This document shows positions 23,856-32,025 of a stretch of DNA of 63,701 nt, one piece after another. Where the stretch lies: the NCBI RefSeq assembly GCF_000423485.1, contig NZ_AUIB01000010.1:1-63701 (forward strand), written 5' to 3'. The position numbers and the translations under genes were made by a program. The stretch's first letter is position 1, and every line of letters begins with the position of its first letter. This stretch comes from Propionimicrobium lymphophilum DSM 4903 (GTDB lineage: Bacteria > Actinomycetota > Actinomycetes > Propionibacteriales > Propionibacteriaceae). The notes below the pieces were generated by a model. It had not been told where the DNA came from and made no database searches. It saw only the letters and a list, made by a program, of their open reading frames with translations.

Positions 23856-24551
23856 ATGAAGCGCAGTAAGCGTTATAACGAGTCGGCCGCTCTGGTCGAC
23901 GGCTCTCAGCTGTACACGGCTGAAGAGGCAATTAGCATCATCAAGCAGTACGGTGTTGGCAAGTCCGACGAGTCCGTCGAGGTTTCCATGCGTCTGGGTG
24001 TAGACCCGCGCAAGGCTGACCAGATGGTTCGTGGCACTGTCAACCTGCCTCACGGCACCGGCAAGACGGCAAGGGTCCTCGTCTTCGCTCAGGGCGCCAA
24101 GGCAACCGAGGCTGAGCAAGCTGGTGCGGACGAGGTCGGTGCAGACGAGCTCGTCGAGAAGATCAACGGCGGCTACCTCGACTTCGACGCGGTCGTTGCT
24201 ACCCCGGACATGATGGGTAAGGTCGGCCGTCTGGGTCGCGTCCTCGGTCCGCGTGGATTGATGCCGAACCCGAAGACTGGCACCGTCACCATGGACGTCG
24301 CCAAGGCTGTTTCCGACATTAAAGGCGGCAAGATCGAGTTCCGTGTCGATCGTCACGCGAACCTGCAGTTCATCATTGGCAAGCAGTCCTTCGATAAGGA
24401 CGCATTGGTGGAGAACTACCGCGCCGCTGCAGGCGAGGTGCTGCGTCTGAAACCGACCAGCGCTAAGGGTCGCTACGTTCGCAAGATCGTGATTAGCACG
24501 ACTTTCGGTCCGGGTGTCCCGATTCAGCCGACCGCTAAGGACGAGGCCTAA
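23856..24551 (+). CDS. rplA: 50S ribosomal protein L1
   Basis: L1 (231 aa) forms the mobile L1 stalk that moves E-site tRNA, and it commonly represses its own operon by binding mRNA. The signature [21 protein letters not shown] and [18 protein letters not shown] are present. It has GAAAGG before the ATG. A strong terminator follows, so transcription of rplKA ends here and does not continue into rplJL. Confidence 0.97.
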   Translation: MKRSKRYNESAALVDGSQLYTAEEAISIIKQYGVGKSDESVEVSMRLGVDPRKADQMVRGTVNLPHGTGKTARVLVFAQGAKATEAEQAGADEVGADELVEKINGGYLDFDAVVATPDMMGKVGRLGRVLGPRGLMPNPKTGTVTMDVAKAVSDIKGGKIEFRVDRHANLQFIIGKQSFDKDALVENYRAAAGEVLRLKPTSAKGRYVRKIVISTTFGPGVPIQPTAKDEA

Positions 24552-24561
24552 AACATTTTTG

Positions 24562-24595
24562 AAGGAGCGCAGCCTGCGGGCTGCGCTCCTTTTTT
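24562..24595 (+). terminator. Terminator after rplA
   Basis: AGGAGCGCAGCC pairs perfectly with its complement around a 4-nt loop, followed by six T. The T run merges into the first copy of the inverted-repeat element. Confidence 0.92.
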
Positions 24596-24713
24596 CTGCC
24601 AAACTTAACTCGCTAATACAGTGCTTCAGGCCGGAGTTTTGCGTTTGCCGTAGTCATAGGGTTTCGGATTGTGGGGGCCACGCAGATTTCGTTTTAAGCG
24701 TTGAGTTTGGCAG
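24596..24713. repeat. Inverted-repeat element, copy 1 (MITE-like)
   Basis: This 118-bp non-coding element begins CTGCCAAACTTAACTCGCT and ends AGCGTTGAGTTTGGCAG, so its ends are imperfect inverted repeats. The flanking T5 and A5 extend the symmetry. An internal block GTTTTGCGTTTGCCGTAGTCA is shared with copy 2. It follows the rplA terminator directly and lies 14 bp from the stop of the DUF559 gene. Confidence 0.75.
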
Positions 24714-24727
24714 AAAAATTAATTTGT

Positions 24728-25594
24728 CTATTGCCAGCTACGGCACTTCAAAGTTGAAGCGACTTGCTTGATCACTTCTTTGGGGGAGCGCCTAATGGCT
24801 CGCGGAGTGATGTGAAGGACTATCCACCCTTCTGCCGTGAGCAGGTTGTGTCGAGAGCGGTCCTCGTGAAAAGCGGTTTGGTTTAGGTGGTACTTTTCGC
24901 TGTCGATCTCGATCGCGACTTTCTGTTCTTCGAAAGCTATGTCGAGGATGAAATTCCTCCCAGAAATTTTTGTGGTTATGTTTCCACGCCATCCGGTTAT
25001 CCCGAAGGCGTTCAGTAGTTCTTGCATTTCGAGTTCGGGCAACGACCACGGATTCCCGCGAGCTTTAGTTACGCAGTCAAGATTCCTCAGCGATGACCGT
25101 TCCGGCAGTCGTTGGTAGGCCTTGATTAGGGATTCTGCGCTCACGACCTTTCTTCTGAGCGCCTCGCAAAGCGCAGAGTAGTCGTCGTTTAGGGACATGT
25201 GAAAAACAGAGATTTCGGGAGCTGCAACGAAGCCTGATCCCCAGGAAGTCTTGAGGTCATCGGGTATGGATGCCCTCGTGAAGCGAAACTTTGGGTACTG
25301 TCTGGCAGAAAACTGCGCCGATTGGCAGGCTGCAGTTATGAGTTCTGGCTTGAGATCAGGCATGAATTGGAGCTTTGCTGCGATTTCACCAAGCAAGACA
25401 AAATTCGGGTTGTAGATGAGCGCTGCGGCCGCCAAAGTAAGCGGGTCGTTTTCGAGGTGACTCTGGCAGTAAACACCCGGGAGGAGCTTCGTTATTTTCT
25501 TCGAAGCTGCGGCTTTTGCTAGCCCGTAGCGGACAGCTCTGTTGTCTTTGCTGCGTAAAATACCGGGTGCTGCGTACGAAAAGTGCTTCTTCAC
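24728..25594 (-). CDS. DUF559 nuclease-like protein with AbiEi-type N-terminal domain
   Basis: This 288-aa protein has an N-terminal winged-helix region resembling the AbiEi antitoxin domain (about 10-70, ITKLLPGVY) and a C-terminal DUF559 domain of the Vsr/PD-(D/E)xK fold (about 180-285). Candidate catalytic residues are E188, D218 (FILDIAF), E229 and D231 (AIEIDSEKYH), with DRSRHNLLTAEGWIVLHIT as the family's closing block. Many actinobacteria carry such genes, usually scattered; the function is unknown, possibly DNA cleavage or regulation. It runs antisense to the ribosomal operon, lies between two copies of the inverted-repeat element, and is visibly more AT-rich than its neighbours, all of which suggests insertion. 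No toxin partner is adjacent. Confidence 0.8.
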   Translation of the reverse strand: MKKHFSYAAPGILRSKDNRAVRYGLAKAAASKKITKLLPGVYCQSHLENDPLTLAAAALIYNPNFVLLGEIAAKLQFMPDLKPELITAACQSAQFSARQYPKFRFTRASIPDDLKTSWGSGFVAAPEISVFHMSLNDDYSALCEALRRKVVSAESLIKAYQRLPERSSLRNLDCVTKARGNPWSLPELEMQELLNAFGITGWRGNITTKISGRNFILDIAFEEQKVAIEIDSEKYHLNQTAFHEDRSRHNLLTAEGWIVLHITPRAIRRSPKEVIKQVASTLKCRSWQ

Positions 25595-25679
25595 GGCGTA
25601 ACCATTGTCGAAAGCGTGAAGGAAAAATCACCGTGACAACACTGAAGCGATGCTGCCAATGTTTACCAAGATAGTTTTC

Positions 25680-25798
25680 CTGCCAAACTCAACTCGCTAA
25701 CGCGACGCTACGGGCCGAAGTTTTACGTTTGCCCTAGTCAGAGAGTTTTTGGAGCAAAGCTGCTGCGCTGAGCCTCTTTTGAGCGTTGAGATTGGCAG
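25680..25798. repeat. Inverted-repeat element, copy 2 (MITE-like)
   Basis: This 119-bp element is in the same orientation as copy 1. Its ends are CTGCCAAACTCAACTCGCT and GAGCGTTGAGATTGGCAG, with A5 after the right end. The middle shares GTTTTACGTTTGCCCTAGTCA with copy 1; other interior bases differ. It lies between the DUF559 gene and the rplJ leader. Confidence 0.75.
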
Positions 25799-25829
25799 AA
25801 AAACGTGGTGTTGCAGCAATTTTGTCCTG

Positions 25830-26005
25830 CCTGGCCTATGGGCTAATGTTTGTCGAGCCGTAGACCGCAGGTGGAAACTTAATGCGAAAGCGCCCGCGCA
25901 GGTGCCGTTCTTGTGACGTTTAGTCACAAATACCCGGGCATCTGTGCGCCGGGTTTTCTTTTTCTACTCGCGCAACGCGGCGTTAATGAAGTGGAAGGAG
26001 AACCA
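25830..26005 (+). promoter_or_regulatory. L10 (rplJ) leader with attenuator-like terminator
   Basis: The leader contains GTAGACCGCAGGTGG, resembling the L10-binding kink-turn region of rplJ leaders, then a stem-loop ending in ACCCGGGC-ATCTGT-GC-CCGGGT-type pairing (25932-25954) followed by TTTCTTTTT. L10 or L10(L12)4 is known to bind such leaders and repress rplJL. The distal hairpin looks like an intrinsic terminator, suggesting attenuation. It is recognised from motif memory, not from a covariance model. Confidence 0.6.
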
Positions 26006-26626
26006 ATGGCGAGGCCAGATAAGGCAGCTGCTGTTGCAGAGCTGAAGGAAAAATTTAGCAACTGCGCCGCTGCTGTGCTGACTGATTACCGTGGTCTGAC
26101 CGTTGCTGAGATGAAAGATCTTCGTCAGCAGCTGGGTGCGGACACGAGCTACGCCGTTGCGAAGAACACGCTTGCTGCTATCGCTGCTAAGGAAGCCGGC
26201 ATTGAGGGTCTTGACGACCAGCTGGCCGGCCCGACCGCTATCGCCTTCATCAATGGCGATATCGCAGTTGCTAGCAAGACTATGCGTAGCTTCGCAAAGG
26301 AACAGCCGCTTCTGATTGTCAAGGGCGCTGTGCTCGAGGGCAAGGTTATGGACGCCGACATGGCGAAGAAACTTGCCGATCTCGAGTCCCGCGAGGTGCT
26401 ACTGGCCAAGCTGGCTGGCGGCATGAAGGCCAGCATGAGCAAGGCTGTTGCCACCTTCGCCGCTCCGCTTTCCAAGGCTGCACGCCTGGTTGGCGCCCTC
26501 GAAACCAAGGCCAAAGAAGACCCGTCGGTAATCGGCGGTGCAGGCGAGGCTGATCAGAAGCCGCAGGCGCAAGAAGCAAAAGAAGAATCTACCGATGTGG
26601 CGGCCGATTCCGCCGCGAGCGAATAA
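26006..26626 (+). CDS. rplJ: 50S ribosomal protein L10
   Basis: L10 anchors the L7/L12 dimers to the ribosome stalk base. The N-terminal RNA-binding part [17 protein letters not shown] and [16 protein letters not shown] is typical. At 206 aa it exceeds the usual 165-175 by an acidic, disordered C-terminal tail after the L12-binding helix. The start is ATG 26006 with GGAAGGAG upstream; the frame is open further upstream only across the leader. rplL follows after 26 bp. Confidence 0.96.
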   Translation: MARPDKAAAVAELKEKFSNCAAAVLTDYRGLTVAEMKDLRQQLGADTSYAVAKNTLAAIAAKEAGIEGLDDQLAGPTAIAFINGDIAVASKTMRSFAKEQPLLIVKGAVLEGKVMDADMAKKLADLESREVLLAKLAGGMKASMSKAVATFAAPLSKAARLVGALETKAKEDPSVIGGAGEADQKPQAQEAKEESTDVAADSAASE

Positions 26627-26652
26627 ATACATCAAGAAAGGACGCCACAATA

Positions 26653-27048
26653 ATGGCTAAACTGAGCACTGAAGAGCTGCTTGAGCAGTTCAAGGAAATG
26701 ACCCTGATCGAGCTTTCCGATTTCGTGAAGGCTTTCGAGGAAGAGTTCGACGTTGAGGCTGCCGCTCCGGTTGCCGTCGCTGCTGCTGCCGCTCCGGCTG
26801 CTGCTGGCGGCGAGGCTGCTGCTGCAGACGACGCCGATGCCGAGGTTGACGTTATCCTCGACTCCTTCGGCTCCAACAAGATCGCCGTCATCAAGGAGGT
26901 TCGCGCTCTGACTGGTCTCGGCCTGAAGGACGCTAAGGACCTGGTTGAGGGCGCTCCGAAGCCTGTCCTCGAGAAGGCTAAGAAGGAAGATGCCGACAAG
27001 GCTAAGGCTGCTCTGGAAGAAGCCGGCGCAACCGTCTCCTTCAAGTAG
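26653..27048 (+). CDS. rplL: 50S ribosomal protein L7/L12
   Basis: L7/L12 (131 aa) forms the flexible stalk that recruits translational GTPases. An N-terminal dimerisation domain ([21 protein letters not shown]) is followed by an Ala/Gly-rich hinge (about 38-60) and the C-terminal factor-binding domain ([26 protein letters not shown]). AAAGGA precedes the ATG. A strong terminator follows within 15 bp. Confidence 0.97.
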   Translation: MAKLSTEELLEQFKEMTLIELSDFVKAFEEEFDVEAAAPVAVAAAAAPAAAGGEAAAADDADAEVDVILDSFGSNKIAVIKEVRALTGLGLKDAKDLVEGAPKPVLEKAKKEDADKAKAALEEAGATVSFK

Positions 27049-27060
27049 TAATTACTTAAG

Positions 27061-27095
27061 AAATATCGCCCGACTTTTGTCGGGCGATATTTTTA
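27061..27095 (+). terminator. Terminator after rplL
   Basis: A 14-bp perfect stem (AAATATCGCCCGAC with its complement) around TTTT is followed by T/A-rich bases. The next gene starts only a few bases beyond it. Confidence 0.9.
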
Positions 27096-27101
27096 TATGC
27101 G

Positions 27102-28010
27102 ATGGACGAATTCTTTTCCGGCAAGACGGTACTCATCACGGGTGCGGGCGGCAGCATCGGCGTTGAGCTTGCCGAGCGCTTGAGCGGGTGTTGCCGATTG
27201 GTTTTGTTAGACCGCGACGAGTCCGCGCTGCACGCCGCCCAATTGCGTCTCTATGGCAGGGCGAATCTTGCCGATGACGGCATCATCCTCGCGGACATTA
27301 GAGACGAGCAGACAATTTTCGACCAAATTGCGTCTCTTCGTCCCGATGTCGTCTTTCATGCCGCTGCGCTGAAGCATGTGGTCGCTTTAGAGAAGTTTCC
27401 TGCCGAGGCTTGGAAGACCAACGTTCTTGGCACGTTGAACGTTCTGCGTGCCTGCGTCGAGGCCGGCGTGGATACGTTCGTCAATGTTTCGACGGATAAA
27501 GCCGCGCAGGCGTCCTCGGTTTTAGGTAAATCGAAAAGGATCGCCGAGGGACTGACCGCGTGGGCGGCTCGGCAGAGCGGTCGGCAATACCTCAGCGTCC
27601 GGTTTGCCAATGTATTGCACACTCGCGGATCCGTCTTCGACACCTGGAATGCGCAGATTTGTGCGAGCGGGCCGCTAACGCTAAGCGACGATGATGCCAC
27701 GAGATTCTTTATCACGAAAGATCAAGCGGTCGAGGTACTTCTAGAGGTGGCCCGATCCGGAGCTGCCGGTGAGGTGCTGGTTTCGACCGACTCGAAAGAA
27801 CTTCGGATGCTAGACCTCGCTCGCCAAGCCATCGCCGATAGCGGCAGAGATATCGAAATTATTCGGACCGGTCTCGGTGCGGGGGAGCGAATGCACGAGA
27901 GCTTGGTTGGGGTGGATGAGGTCGTCGTACCTTCTCCGGGTAAGGGGTATTTGCGCTTGGTGACAGAGCCTTTAGCTCCAGAAGATCTTCGCGTGGAGAT
28001 GCTGAGCTAA
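27102..28010 (+). CDS. SDR-family nucleotide-sugar dehydratase/epimerase-like protein
   Basis: This 302-aa protein resembles the Polysacc_synt_2/CapD group (UDP-GlcNAc 4,6-dehydratases and related enzymes). It has the dinucleotide motif TGAGGSIGVELA (13-24), HAAALKHVVALE, and NVSTDKAAQASSVLGKSKRIAE. The STDKA block is conserved, while the position of the usual active-site Tyr/Met is not clear. It is shorter than membrane-anchored CapD and lacks its transmembrane part. Its placement between rplL and rpoB is unusual, as is its start about 7 bp after the rplL terminator with no ribosome site. It probably makes a sugar nucleotide for surface glycans, but the substrate is unknown. Confidence 0.75.
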   Translation: MDEFFSGKTVLITGAGGSIGVELAERLSGCCRLVLLDRDESALHAAQLRLYGRANLADDGIILADIRDEQTIFDQIASLRPDVVFHAAALKHVVALEKFPAEAWKTNVLGTLNVLRACVEAGVDTFVNVSTDKAAQASSVLGKSKRIAEGLTAWAARQSGRQYLSVRFANVLHTRGSVFDTWNAQICASGPLTLSDDDATRFFITKDQAVEVLLEVARSGAAGEVLVSTDSKELRMLDLARQAIADSGRDIEIIRTGLGAGERMHESLVGVDEVVVPSPGKGYLRLVTEPLAPEDLRVEMLS

Positions 28011-28476
28011 TAAGCAGATCGGCGCGAAGGTTCTCGGGGTTGCCAGAATCTAATGTGGACAGCGGAATTTCGTCGTAGCTCGGCTTTAACTTAAGCGATG
28101 CTTTTTCTGGCCTCACGAACCGGGCCCGTGAGACCAGACTAGGCGATGATTAAGTAATCAGGAGATGGGGATGAGAACCCTCTAATCTTGCGGCGGTCGT
28201 AAACGTAACGATTGTGAGTTCTAAGGCCTGAAATGCTTGGAAATGCGCCTAGTAGTCGCTACAGTCGTTAATGTTCAGTGATGAAACGGCCTCGCGATTT
28301 TAAAATAGTTCGGCGAGTCTCAACCGGCAGTGGAAACATTGTCGGCTACTTTTGCTATGTAGATTTGCCTACATGCCTAATTTTGGTTAAAGTCAATCCT
28401 TGCCCTAACGCTTTCACGTGCCCGATTTGACTCGGGTCGTTTAGCGTGCACTGAACCTTCTTGGAAGGATTGCATC
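28011..28476 (+). promoter_or_regulatory. rpoB upstream region with two inverted repeats
   Basis: This 466-bp gap has no credible ORF. It holds a 12-bp stem-loop with one mismatch (28106-28138, TCTGGCCTCACG with CGTGAGACCAGA) that lacks a T tail, and a small dyad ATGTAG-N6-CTACAT (28357-28374). A possible promoter is TTGGTT (28383-28388), 17 bp, TAACGC (28406-28411). It is the expected site for the rpoBC promoter. Confidence 0.45.
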
Positions 28477-31400
28477 TTGGCCGCCTTGCGCAATGCCTCG
28501 AAGAATAGAAATGTTATATCGCCTAGCGGGCGTATCTCCTTTGCGAAGATCGCTGAGCCGCTAGAGGTACCGAATCTGCTCGATCTGCAGATCAAGTCCT
28601 TCAACTGGCTGGTCGGTAATGCCGACTGGCAGGCTGAAGTGGACGAAGCCCTGGCACAGGGTCGTACCGACATCAATACAGTCTCAGGCCTCGAAGAAGT
28701 CTTCAAAGAGATTTCTCCCATCGAGGACTTTGCTCAGACAATGTCTCTGAGCTTCCGCGACTACCGCTTCGAAAACCCGAAGTACTCGGTTGAGGAATGT
28801 AAGGACCGCGACGCCACCTACGCGTCGCCGCTGTTCGTCACCGCGGAGTTCATGAACAACGAGTCCGGCGAGATTAAGAGCCAGACCGTTTTCATTGGCG
28901 ACTTCCCGCTGATGACCGACAAGGGTACCTTCATCATCACCGGCACCGAGCGCGTGGTCGTTTCCCAGCTCGTTCGTTCGCCTGGCGTGTACTACGAAGT
29001 GCTGCCCGATAAGACCTCCGATAAGGACATCTACACGTGTAAGGTCATTCCTTCGCGCGGTGCCTGGTTGGAGTTCGAGATCGACAAGCGCGACACCGTC
29101 GGCGTGCGTCTCGACCGCAAGCGTAAGCAGAACGTCACCGTCCTGCTGAAGGCTCTCGGCTGGAGCGAGGATCGCATCCTCGAGGAGTTCGGCCAGTATG
29201 AGTCCATGCGCATGACGCTGGAGAAGGACACCGTCACCACAACCGACGAGGCCCTGCTCGACATCTACAAGCGTCTGCGTCCCGGTGAGCCGCCGGCGCG
29301 CGAGGCCGCTCAAACGCTGCTGAACAACTACTACTTCAACGACAAGCGTTACGACTTGGCAAAGGTTGGTCGGTACAAGATCAACCAGAAGCTCGGCCTG
29401 AACCTGCCGTTCGACAAGCGCGTCCTGACCATGGACGACATCGTCGCAGCGATCCACTACATCTGCGCACTCCACGAGGGCGTAGAGGAGGTTACCAACT
29501 CCGAGGGCGTCGACATCCTGGTTGAGGCCGACGACATTGACCACTTCGGCAACCGTCGTCTGCGTACCGTCGGCGAGCTGGTGCAGAACCAGCTTCGCAC
29601 CGGCATGGGCCGCATGGAGCGCGTCGTTCGCGACCGCATGTCCACCCAGGACGTCGACTCCATCACCCCGCAGTCGCTGATCAACATTCGTCCGGTCACC
29701 GCTGCGCTGAAGGAGTTCTTCGGAACTTCGCAGTTGAGCCAGTTCATGGACCAGAACAACCCGCTGGCCGAGATGACCCACAAGCGTCGTCTTTCCGCGC
29801 TTGGTCCTGGTGGCTTGAGCCGCGACCGTGCGGGCATGGAAGTCCGTGACGTCCACCCGTCTCACTACGGCCGTATGTGTCCGATTGAGACCCCTGAAGG
29901 CCCGAACATTGGTCTGATCGGTTCGCTGGCAACCTTCGCCCGCGTCAACGCCTTCGGCTTCATCGAGACCCCGTACCGTAAGGTCGTAGACGGCAAGGTA
30001 ACCGACCAGATCGATTACCTGACCGCAGCCGAGGAAGACCGCTACAACATTGCTCAGGCGAACTCGGAGCTCAACGCCGACGGCAGCTTCGTCGAAGACC
30101 GCGTTACAGTTCGCGTTCGTTTCGGTGACGTCGACGAGGTTCCCCCGAGCGAGGTCGGCTACATGGACGTTTCGCCGCGCCAGATGGTGTCGGTCGCAAC
30201 CGCACTGATTCCGTTCCTCGAGCACGACGATGCATCTCGAGCTCTGATGGGTGCGAACATGCAGCGCCAGGCCGTTCCGTTGATCAAGACCGAGGCTCCT
30301 TACGTGGGCACCGGCATGGAGTACCGCACTGCTACCGACGTCGGCGACGTCGTCATGGCTAACAAGACCGGTACCGTCACCGACGTTTCGGCCGACATGA
30401 TCGAGATCGCTAACGACGACGGCACTTACCAGACCTTCCGTCTGGAGAAGTTCAATCGTTCGAACGCGGGCACTTGCGTTAACCAGCGCCCGATCGTCCA
30501 CGTCGGTCAGCACATCGAGCCGGGCACGCCTCTGGCCGATGGTCCTTCCACCGACAACGGCGAGCTCGCTCTCGGCCGCAACCTGCTGTGTGCGTTCATG
30601 CCGTGGGAAGGCCTCAACTACGAGGACGCGATCATCCTCAGCCAGCGCGTTGTTAGCGAAGACCTGCTCACTTCGATTCACATCGAAGAGCACGAGGTCG
30701 ACGCTCGCGACACCAAGCTTGGCCCCGAGGAAATCACCCGCGACATCCCGAACGTCTCCGACGACATGCTCGCCAACCTCGACGAGCGCGGCATCGTCCG
30801 CATCGGCGCCGAGGTGACCACCGGCGACATCCTGGTCGGCAAGGTTACGCCTAAGGGCGAGACCGAGCTCACCCCGGAGGAGCGCCTGCTTCGCGCAATC
30901 TTCGGCGAGAAGGCGCGCGAGGTTCGCGATACCTCCATGAAGGTTCCGCACGGCGAGACCGGCATCGTGATCGGTGTTCGCGTCTTCGACCGCGACGAGG
31001 CCGACGACGAGATGCCCCCTGGCGTCAACCAGATGGTGCGCGTCTACGTCGCCCAGAAGCGTAAGGTTCAGGAGGGCGATAAGCTCGCTGGCCGTCACGG
31101 TAACAAGGGCGTCATCTCCAAGGTGCTTCCGGTCGAGGACATGCCGTTCCTCGAGGATGGCACCCCGGTCGACATCATTCTGAACCCGTTGGGTGTTCCT
31201 AGCCGAATGAACTTGGGTCAGGTGCTCGAGCTTCACCTCGGTTGGATCGCTCACTCCGGTTGGGACCTGGACGACGTCGAGGGCGAATGGGCCGACCGCC
31301 TGCGCGAGGTTGGTCTCGGCCACGTCGATCCGGGTGCGCGAGTCGCCACTCCGGTTTTCGATGGCGCCAACGAGGAAGAAATCACCGGTCTGCTCGAAAA

Positions 31401-31968
31401 CGGACTGCCCACCGAGGACGGCCACAAGCTGGTCGGCGCCAGCGGCAGGGCCACCGTTTACGACGGCCGCACCGGACGTAAGTTCCCGGAGCCGGTGGGT
31501 GTTGGCTACATGTACATGCTGAAGCTGCACCACCTGGTCGACGACAAGATCCACGCCCGTTCCACCGGTCCTTACTCGATGATTACGCAGCAGCCGCTGG
31601 GTGGTAAAGCCCAGTTCGGTGGCCAGCGTTTCGGCGAGATGGAGGTTTGGGCACTGGAAGCCTACGGTGCCGCATGGGCGCTGCAGGAGATGCTCACTAT
31701 CAAGTCCGACGATGTCGCAGGCCGCGTGAAGGTCTACGAGGCGATCGTCAAGGGCGAGAACATCCCCGAGCCAGGCATTCCGGAATCGTTCAAGGTGCTC
31801 GTCGAAGAGATGAAGTCGCTGTGTCTGAACGTCGAGGTCCTCGGCAAGGACGGCCAGATCGTTGACCTTCGGGAAAGCGATGACGACTACCGCGCAAGCG
31901 AAGACTTGGGCATCGACCTGTCTAGGCGTCCCGGAGCTGATTCTTCGTTCGCTGTTGACGAAATCTGA
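28477..31968 (+). CDS. rpoB: DNA-directed RNA polymerase beta subunit
   Basis: This is the beta subunit of RNA polymerase (1163 aa, normal for actinobacteria). The rifampicin region reads [18 protein letters not shown] followed by [18 protein letters not shown], with the usual Asp, His and Ser present, so the sequence looks rifampicin-sensitive. Other landmarks are [13 protein letters not shown] and [11 protein letters not shown] near the active site, and the C-terminal [20 protein letters not shown]. The start is TTG 28477, with GGAAGG 8 nt upstream. rpoC follows after 57 bp. Confidence 0.98.
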   Translation: MAALRNASKNRNVISPSGRISFAKIAEPLEVPNLLDLQIKSFNWLVGNADWQAEVDEALAQGRTDINTVSGLEEVFKEISPIEDFAQTMSLSFRDYRFENPKYSVEECKDRDATYASPLFVTAEFMNNESGEIKSQTVFIGDFPLMTDKGTFIITGTERVVVSQLVRSPGVYYEVLPDKTSDKDIYTCKVIPSRGAWLEFEIDKRDTVGVRLDRKRKQNVTVLLKALGWSEDRILEEFGQYESMRMTLEKDTVTTTDEALLDIYKRLRPGEPPAREAAQTLLNNYYFNDKRYDLAKVGRYKINQKLGLNLPFDKRVLTMDDIVAAIHYICALHEGVEEVTNSEGVDILVEADDIDHFGNRRLRTVGELVQNQLRTGMGRMERVVRDRMSTQDVDSITPQSLINIRPVTAALKEFFGTSQLSQFMDQNNPLAEMTHKRRLSALGPGGLSRDRAGMEVRDVHPSHYGRMCPIETPEGPNIGLIGSLATFARVNAFGFIETPYRKVVDGKVTDQIDYLTAAEEDRYNIAQANSELNADGSFVEDRVTVRVRFGDVDEVPPSEVGYMDVSPRQMVSVATALIPFLEHDDASRALMGANMQRQAVPLIKTEAPYVGTGMEYRTATDVGDVVMANKTGTVTDVSADMIEIANDDGTYQTFRLEKFNRSNAGTCVNQRPIVHVGQHIEPGTPLADGPSTDNGELALGRNLLCAFMPWEGLNYEDAIILSQRVVSEDLLTSIHIEEHEVDARDTKLGPEEITRDIPNVSDDMLANLDERGIVRIGAEVTTGDILVGKVTPKGETELTPEERLLRAIFGEKAREVRDTSMKVPHGETGIVIGVRVFDRDEADDEMPPGVNQMVRVYVAQKRKVQEGDKLAGRHGNKGVISKVLPVEDMPFLEDGTPVDIILNPLGVPSRMNLGQVLELHLGWIAHSGWDLDDVEGEWADRLREVGLGHVDPGARVATPVFDGANEEEITGLLENGLPTEDGHKLVGASGRATVYDGRTGRKFPEPVGVGYMYMLKLHHLVDDKIHARSTGPYSMITQQPLGGKAQFGGQRFGEMEVWALEAYGAAWALQEMLTIKSDDVAGRVKVYEAIVKGENIPEPGIPESFKVLVEEMKSLCLNVEVLGKDGQIVDLRESDDDYRASEDLGIDLSRRPGADSSFAVDEI

Positions 31969-32025
31969 GCCTCCAGCTCAGACCCTCAAACAACTTTTCG
32001 ACTTCAGTAGGAAAAAGAGATAACT

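Noticed and set aside
24596-25798. Integron attC sites: the repeat ends contain ACTCAAC and GTTGAGT, which fit RYYYAAC and GTTRRRY.
   Set aside because: The inverted symmetry continues outward beyond these heptamers, the interior lacks clear L boxes, no integrase gene is present, and copy 2 breaks the right heptamer. The match is partly forced by the palindrome.
28106-28138. Rho-independent terminator of the SDR gene.
   Set aside because: No T run follows the stem on either strand.
28684-31554. A 956-codon open frame antisense to rpoB.
   Set aside because: It is a codon-bias shadow of rpoB with no recognisable domain, and rpoB is certain.
28477-31968. Rifampicin-resistance substitutions in rpoB.
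   Set aside because: The Asp, His and Ser positions of the resistance region are the sensitive residues.
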